Shown: in pieces, positions 61,671 to 64,000 of the stretch
Position numbering within the stretch: position 1 is the stretch's first letter
Layout: every line of letters begins with the position of its first letter
Position numbers and translations under genes: made by a program
DNA from: Sphingomonas aurea
GTDB lineage: Bacteria > Pseudomonadota > Alphaproteobacteria > Sphingomonadales > Sphingomonadaceae
DNA length: 64,000 nt
Direction: 5' to 3'
NCBI RefSeq assembly: GCF_030678875.1
Contig: NZ_JAUUDS010000001.1
Location: forward strand, 248,001-312,000
The notes under the pieces: model-generated
What the model saw: only the letters and a program-made list of their open reading frames with translations
Databases searched by the model: none
Told to the model about the DNA's origin: nothing

Positions 61671-64000
61671 TGGTCGAGAACGGCAGTTCCGATACGGTGG
61701 TGGTGGTGGAGAAGCGCCCGCTGTGGCAGCGCGTGCTGAAATGGCTGGGGATCGCGATCCTCGGCCTGGTTGTGCTCGTCATGCTGATCCTGTTCGGGAT
61801 CAACACCGATCCCGGCCGGCGGCTGGTGGCGGACCAGATCGGCGGCTACACCACCGCATCGGGGCTGAACATCAAGGTCGGGCGGATCGACGGATCGCTC
61901 TATGGCCGGATGGTGCTCTCCGACCTGAGGGTCAGCGATCCGCAGGGCGTGTTCCTCGACAGCCCGCGGCTTGAGGTCGACTGGCGTCCCTTCGCCTTCG
62001 CACGCAACCATGTCGACGTCCGCGAGCTGACGGCGGGTACGGTGACGATGCGCCGCAAGCCGGTGCTGAAGGCGACCGAGCCGAGCGACCCGAACGCGCC
62101 GCTGCTGCCGGATCTGGACATCGATGTGAACCGGCTGCGCATCGGCCGCTTCGTGCTGGCTGCGCCGGTGACGGGACAGGCGCATATCCTGTCGATCGAC
62201 GGCGGGGTGCATATCGCCGACCGCCGGGCGCAGCTGACGGCAAACGCGATGGCACTGCGCGCGCCCGGCGTGGCCGGCGGCGACCGCCTGGTCATGAAGA
62301 TCGACGCGGTGCCCGACCAGAACAAGCTGGACGTGAACGTCAAGCTGACCGCGCCGACTGGCGGCGTGGTCGCGACGATGGGCGGGCTGAAGCAGCCGCT
62401 GGCGCTGTCGGTCGACGGACGCGGCAGCTGGGCCGACTGGCAGGGACGCGCGCGCGCCACGCTGGGCGCGGGCGAACTCGCCAACCTGGGCGTCACCGCC
62501 AAGTCGGGGCATATCGAGGTGCGCGGCACGACCCGGCCGGGCCTCTACCTGGAAGGACCGGTCGAGCGGCTGACCGCCCCCGCGCTCCAGGTGGCGATCG
62601 ACACCACGCTGAACGAGCGTCGCGCCGATAGCCGGATCAAGCTGCGCTCCGACGCGCTGATCGTCGATGCGGGCGGAATGCTCGACCTGGCGAACAGCCG
62701 GTTTGGCAATTTCGCAGTGGACGCCAAATTGCTGACGCCCGGTGCGATCGCGCCGAATTTGAACGGGCGCGACGTGACGGCGCGGCTGGTGCTGGACGGT
62801 GCCTTCGCGACGCCGACGGTCGACTACAAGATCGCCGCCGCCCGGCTGGGCTTCGGTGAGATGGCGGTCGAGCAACTCTATGCCGAGGGGCTGGCGCGCG
62901 TAAATTCCGACCGCATCCTGGTGCCGGTGAAGGCACGGGCGAAGCGGGTCGTCGGGCTGAACGCCGCGGTCGGCGGGCTCGCCAACAATGTCGCGATCCA
63001 GGGTGACTTCGCGATCTCGATGCCCAACATCCTGTCGGACAATCTGCGCATCCGTTCGGACAATATCGATGCGACCGCGATCGTCGTCGCGAACGTCCAG
63101 ACGGGGCGCTACACCGGGGCGCTGAAGGGGCGGGTCAACAACTACCGCGTGGATTCGATCGGTATCATCAACCTGCAGACCGATGCCAAGCTGGTGCCGG
63201 GGCCGAACGGTGGCTTCGGCATCACCGGGCGCGTCGTCGCGCAGACCACGCAGCTGTTCAACGACGGCGCGCGCAACTTCCTTGGCGGCAATGCGATCGT
63301 GCGCGCGGACGTGGGCTATAGCCCCGAGGGTGTGGTGACCTTCAGTGGCCTGAGGCTGACTGCGCCGCAGTTCCGCGTGACCCGCGGGCAGGGGCGGTTC
63401 GACCCGCGCACCGGCGCGGTCGCGGTGGAGGCGGATGCCAATTCTGCCCAATATGGTCCGTTGTTCGCACGCGTCACCGGGTCCGCCACCAGTCCCGTCG
63501 TCGTGCTGCGCGCGCCGCGACCCGGTGTCGGGATCGGCCTCGTCGATCTGAACGCCCGCGTCGTCGGGCGGAATGGCGCCTATGCGGTGACGGCGAGCGG
63601 CGGGACGAATTACGGTCCCTTCACCGCCGACGTGCTGGTCCGCCCGAGTGGACAACTGGCCGTCGACGTGCGGCGGGTGGTGTTCGCCGGGATCGTCGCC
63701 AATGGCCGGATCGTGCAGACCGCGGCCGGACCGTTCGCAGGCGCTCTCGCCTTCAACGGATCGGGGCTGACCGGCAACGTCCAGCTCGCCAACCAGGGCG
63801 GCAACCAGCGCGCCGACGTGAAGGCGCGGGCTTACAATGCCAAGATCCCTGGACAGGTCGACTTTACCATCGGCCGCGCCATCGTCGACGCCAGCGTCGT
63901 GCTGCTGCCGCGGGCGCCGCAGGTCGTGGCCGACGTGCAGCTGGCCGACACCCGCTATGGGCCGACGGTGATCCAGTCGGCGCGGGCGAAGGTGAACTAT
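61670..64000 (+). CDS. tamB: TamB-like protein, copy 2, C-terminus outside window
   Basis: The first 777 codons are present. A cytoplasmic N-terminus (MVENGSSDTVVVVEKRP) and a membrane anchor (about 25-45) lead to a periplasmic beta-rich region with VGRIDGSLYGRMVLSDLRVS. This aligns with VGRIDGSLYSRARLVDVTVY of copy 1. LLPDLDIDVNRLRIG and AAPVTGQAHIL also correspond. The DUF490 C-terminus is not reached. Confidence 0.87.
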   Translation, partial: MVENGSSDTVVVVEKRPLWQRVLKWLGIAILGLVVLVMLILFGINTDPGRRLVADQIGGYTTASGLNIKVGRIDGSLYGRMVLSDLRVSDPQGVFLDSPRLEVDWRPFAFARNHVDVRELTAGTVTMRRKPVLKATEPSDPNAPLLPDLDIDVNRLRIGRFVLAAPVTGQAHILSIDGGVHIADRRAQLTANAMALRAPGVAGGDRLVMKIDAVPDQNKLDVNVKLTAPTGGVVATMGGLKQPLALSVDGRGSWADWQGRARATLGAGELANLGVTAKSGHIEVRGTTRPGLYLEGPVERLTAPALQVAIDTTLNERRADSRIKLRSDALIVDAGGMLDLANSRFGNFAVDAKLLTPGAIAPNLNGRDVTARLVLDGAFATPTVDYKIAAARLGFGEMAVEQLYAEGLARVNSDRILVPVKARAKRVVGLNAAVGGLANNVAIQGDFAISMPNILSDNLRIRSDNIDATAIVVANVQTGRYTGALKGRVNNYRVDSIGIINLQTDAKLVPGPNGGFGITGRVVAQTTQLFNDGARNFLGGNAIVRADVGYSPEGVVTFSGLRLTAPQFRVTRGQGRFDPRTGAVAVEADANSAQYGPLFARVTGSATSPVVVLRAPRPGVGIGLVDLNARVVGRNGAYAVTASGGTNYGPFTADVLVRPSGQLAVDVRRVVFAGIVANGRIVQTAAGPFAGALAFNGSGLTGNVQLANQGGNQRADVKARAYNAKIPGQVDFTIGRAIVDASVVLLPRAPQVVADVQLADTRYGPTVIQSARAKVNY

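Noticed and set aside
61643..63655. 670-codon minus-strand frame over the second tamB
   Set aside because: Antisense shadow; the plus-strand frame continues the tamA-tamB pair.

Overview
The window looks like a chromosomal segment of a sphingomonad-type alphaproteobacterium. GC content is very high. The general-stress promoters are of the EcfG type (GGAAC-N16/17-CGTT), and PEP-CTERM proteins, DUF2849/DUF934 sulfur-assimilation genes and a fused ThiS-ThiG are present. Short palindromic repeats of the GTCATGCC and CCCCTCCCC types lie between genes. No rRNA, CRISPR array, integrase or transposase was seen. One tRNA was found, tRNA-Ala(CGC).

Layout. 1-10.4 kb: a truncated NUDIX hydrolase, the tRNA, a stress-type YGRQ-rich DUF2171 protein, a YpfJ-like metallopeptidase, 3-hydroxybutyrate dehydrogenase, an orphan 2Fe-2S subunit, an extradiol dioxygenase, a class II aldolase, a FucP-like sugar transporter, glutaryl-CoA dehydrogenase, and an S24 repressor divergent from two small genes across a perfect palindrome. 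10.5-17.6 kb: tamA-tamB (outer-membrane assembly) and a quinone oxidoreductase. 17.6-22.4 kb: a siderophore receptor, then glnB-glnA behind a sigma-54 promoter, and arsC. 22.5-26.3 kb: aroQ-accB-accC divergent from thiSG, then EcfG-driven csbD. 26.4-29 kb: a TPP enzyme, a GFA protein and a YaiI-like protein. 29-35.8 kb: rplK-rplA and secE-nusG, separated by about 3 kb that holds a decayed PEP-CTERM gene, a terminase-small-subunit-like gene and a nitrilase-family gene; then cdd, a GH25-like protein and a UPF0262 protein. 35.8-38.7 kb: dnaB, a beta-barrel protein and a small glycine-zipper protein. 38.7-42.9 kb: a sulfate assimilation operon (cobA, DUF2849, cysI, DUF934, cysH). 43-50.7 kb: a DUF885 peptidase-like protein, a succinylglutamate-semialdehyde dehydrogenase-like gene, selO, an alpha/beta hydrolase, GH130, PEP-CTERM, and a small EcfG-driven protein. 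50.8-59.3 kb: a glycosyltransferase, a nitronate monooxygenase-like protein, a DUF4893 lipoprotein, a hydroxyacid dehydrogenase, an SH3-like protein, a thiolase and a prepilin peptidase cluster. 59.4-64 kb: a second tamA-tamB pair, cut off by the window end.

How the parts work together. Most of the window is housekeeping metabolism: nitrogen (glnBA), sulfur (cys/cob), fatty acid initiation (accBC), translation and replication. The less ordinary layer is regulatory and envelope-related. Three strong EcfG-type promoters and one near match stand before small or disordered proteins. Two paralogous TamAB operons lie 47 kb apart. A repressor faces a tight divergent operator. A family of roughly 165-bp palindromic elements is present in both orientations.
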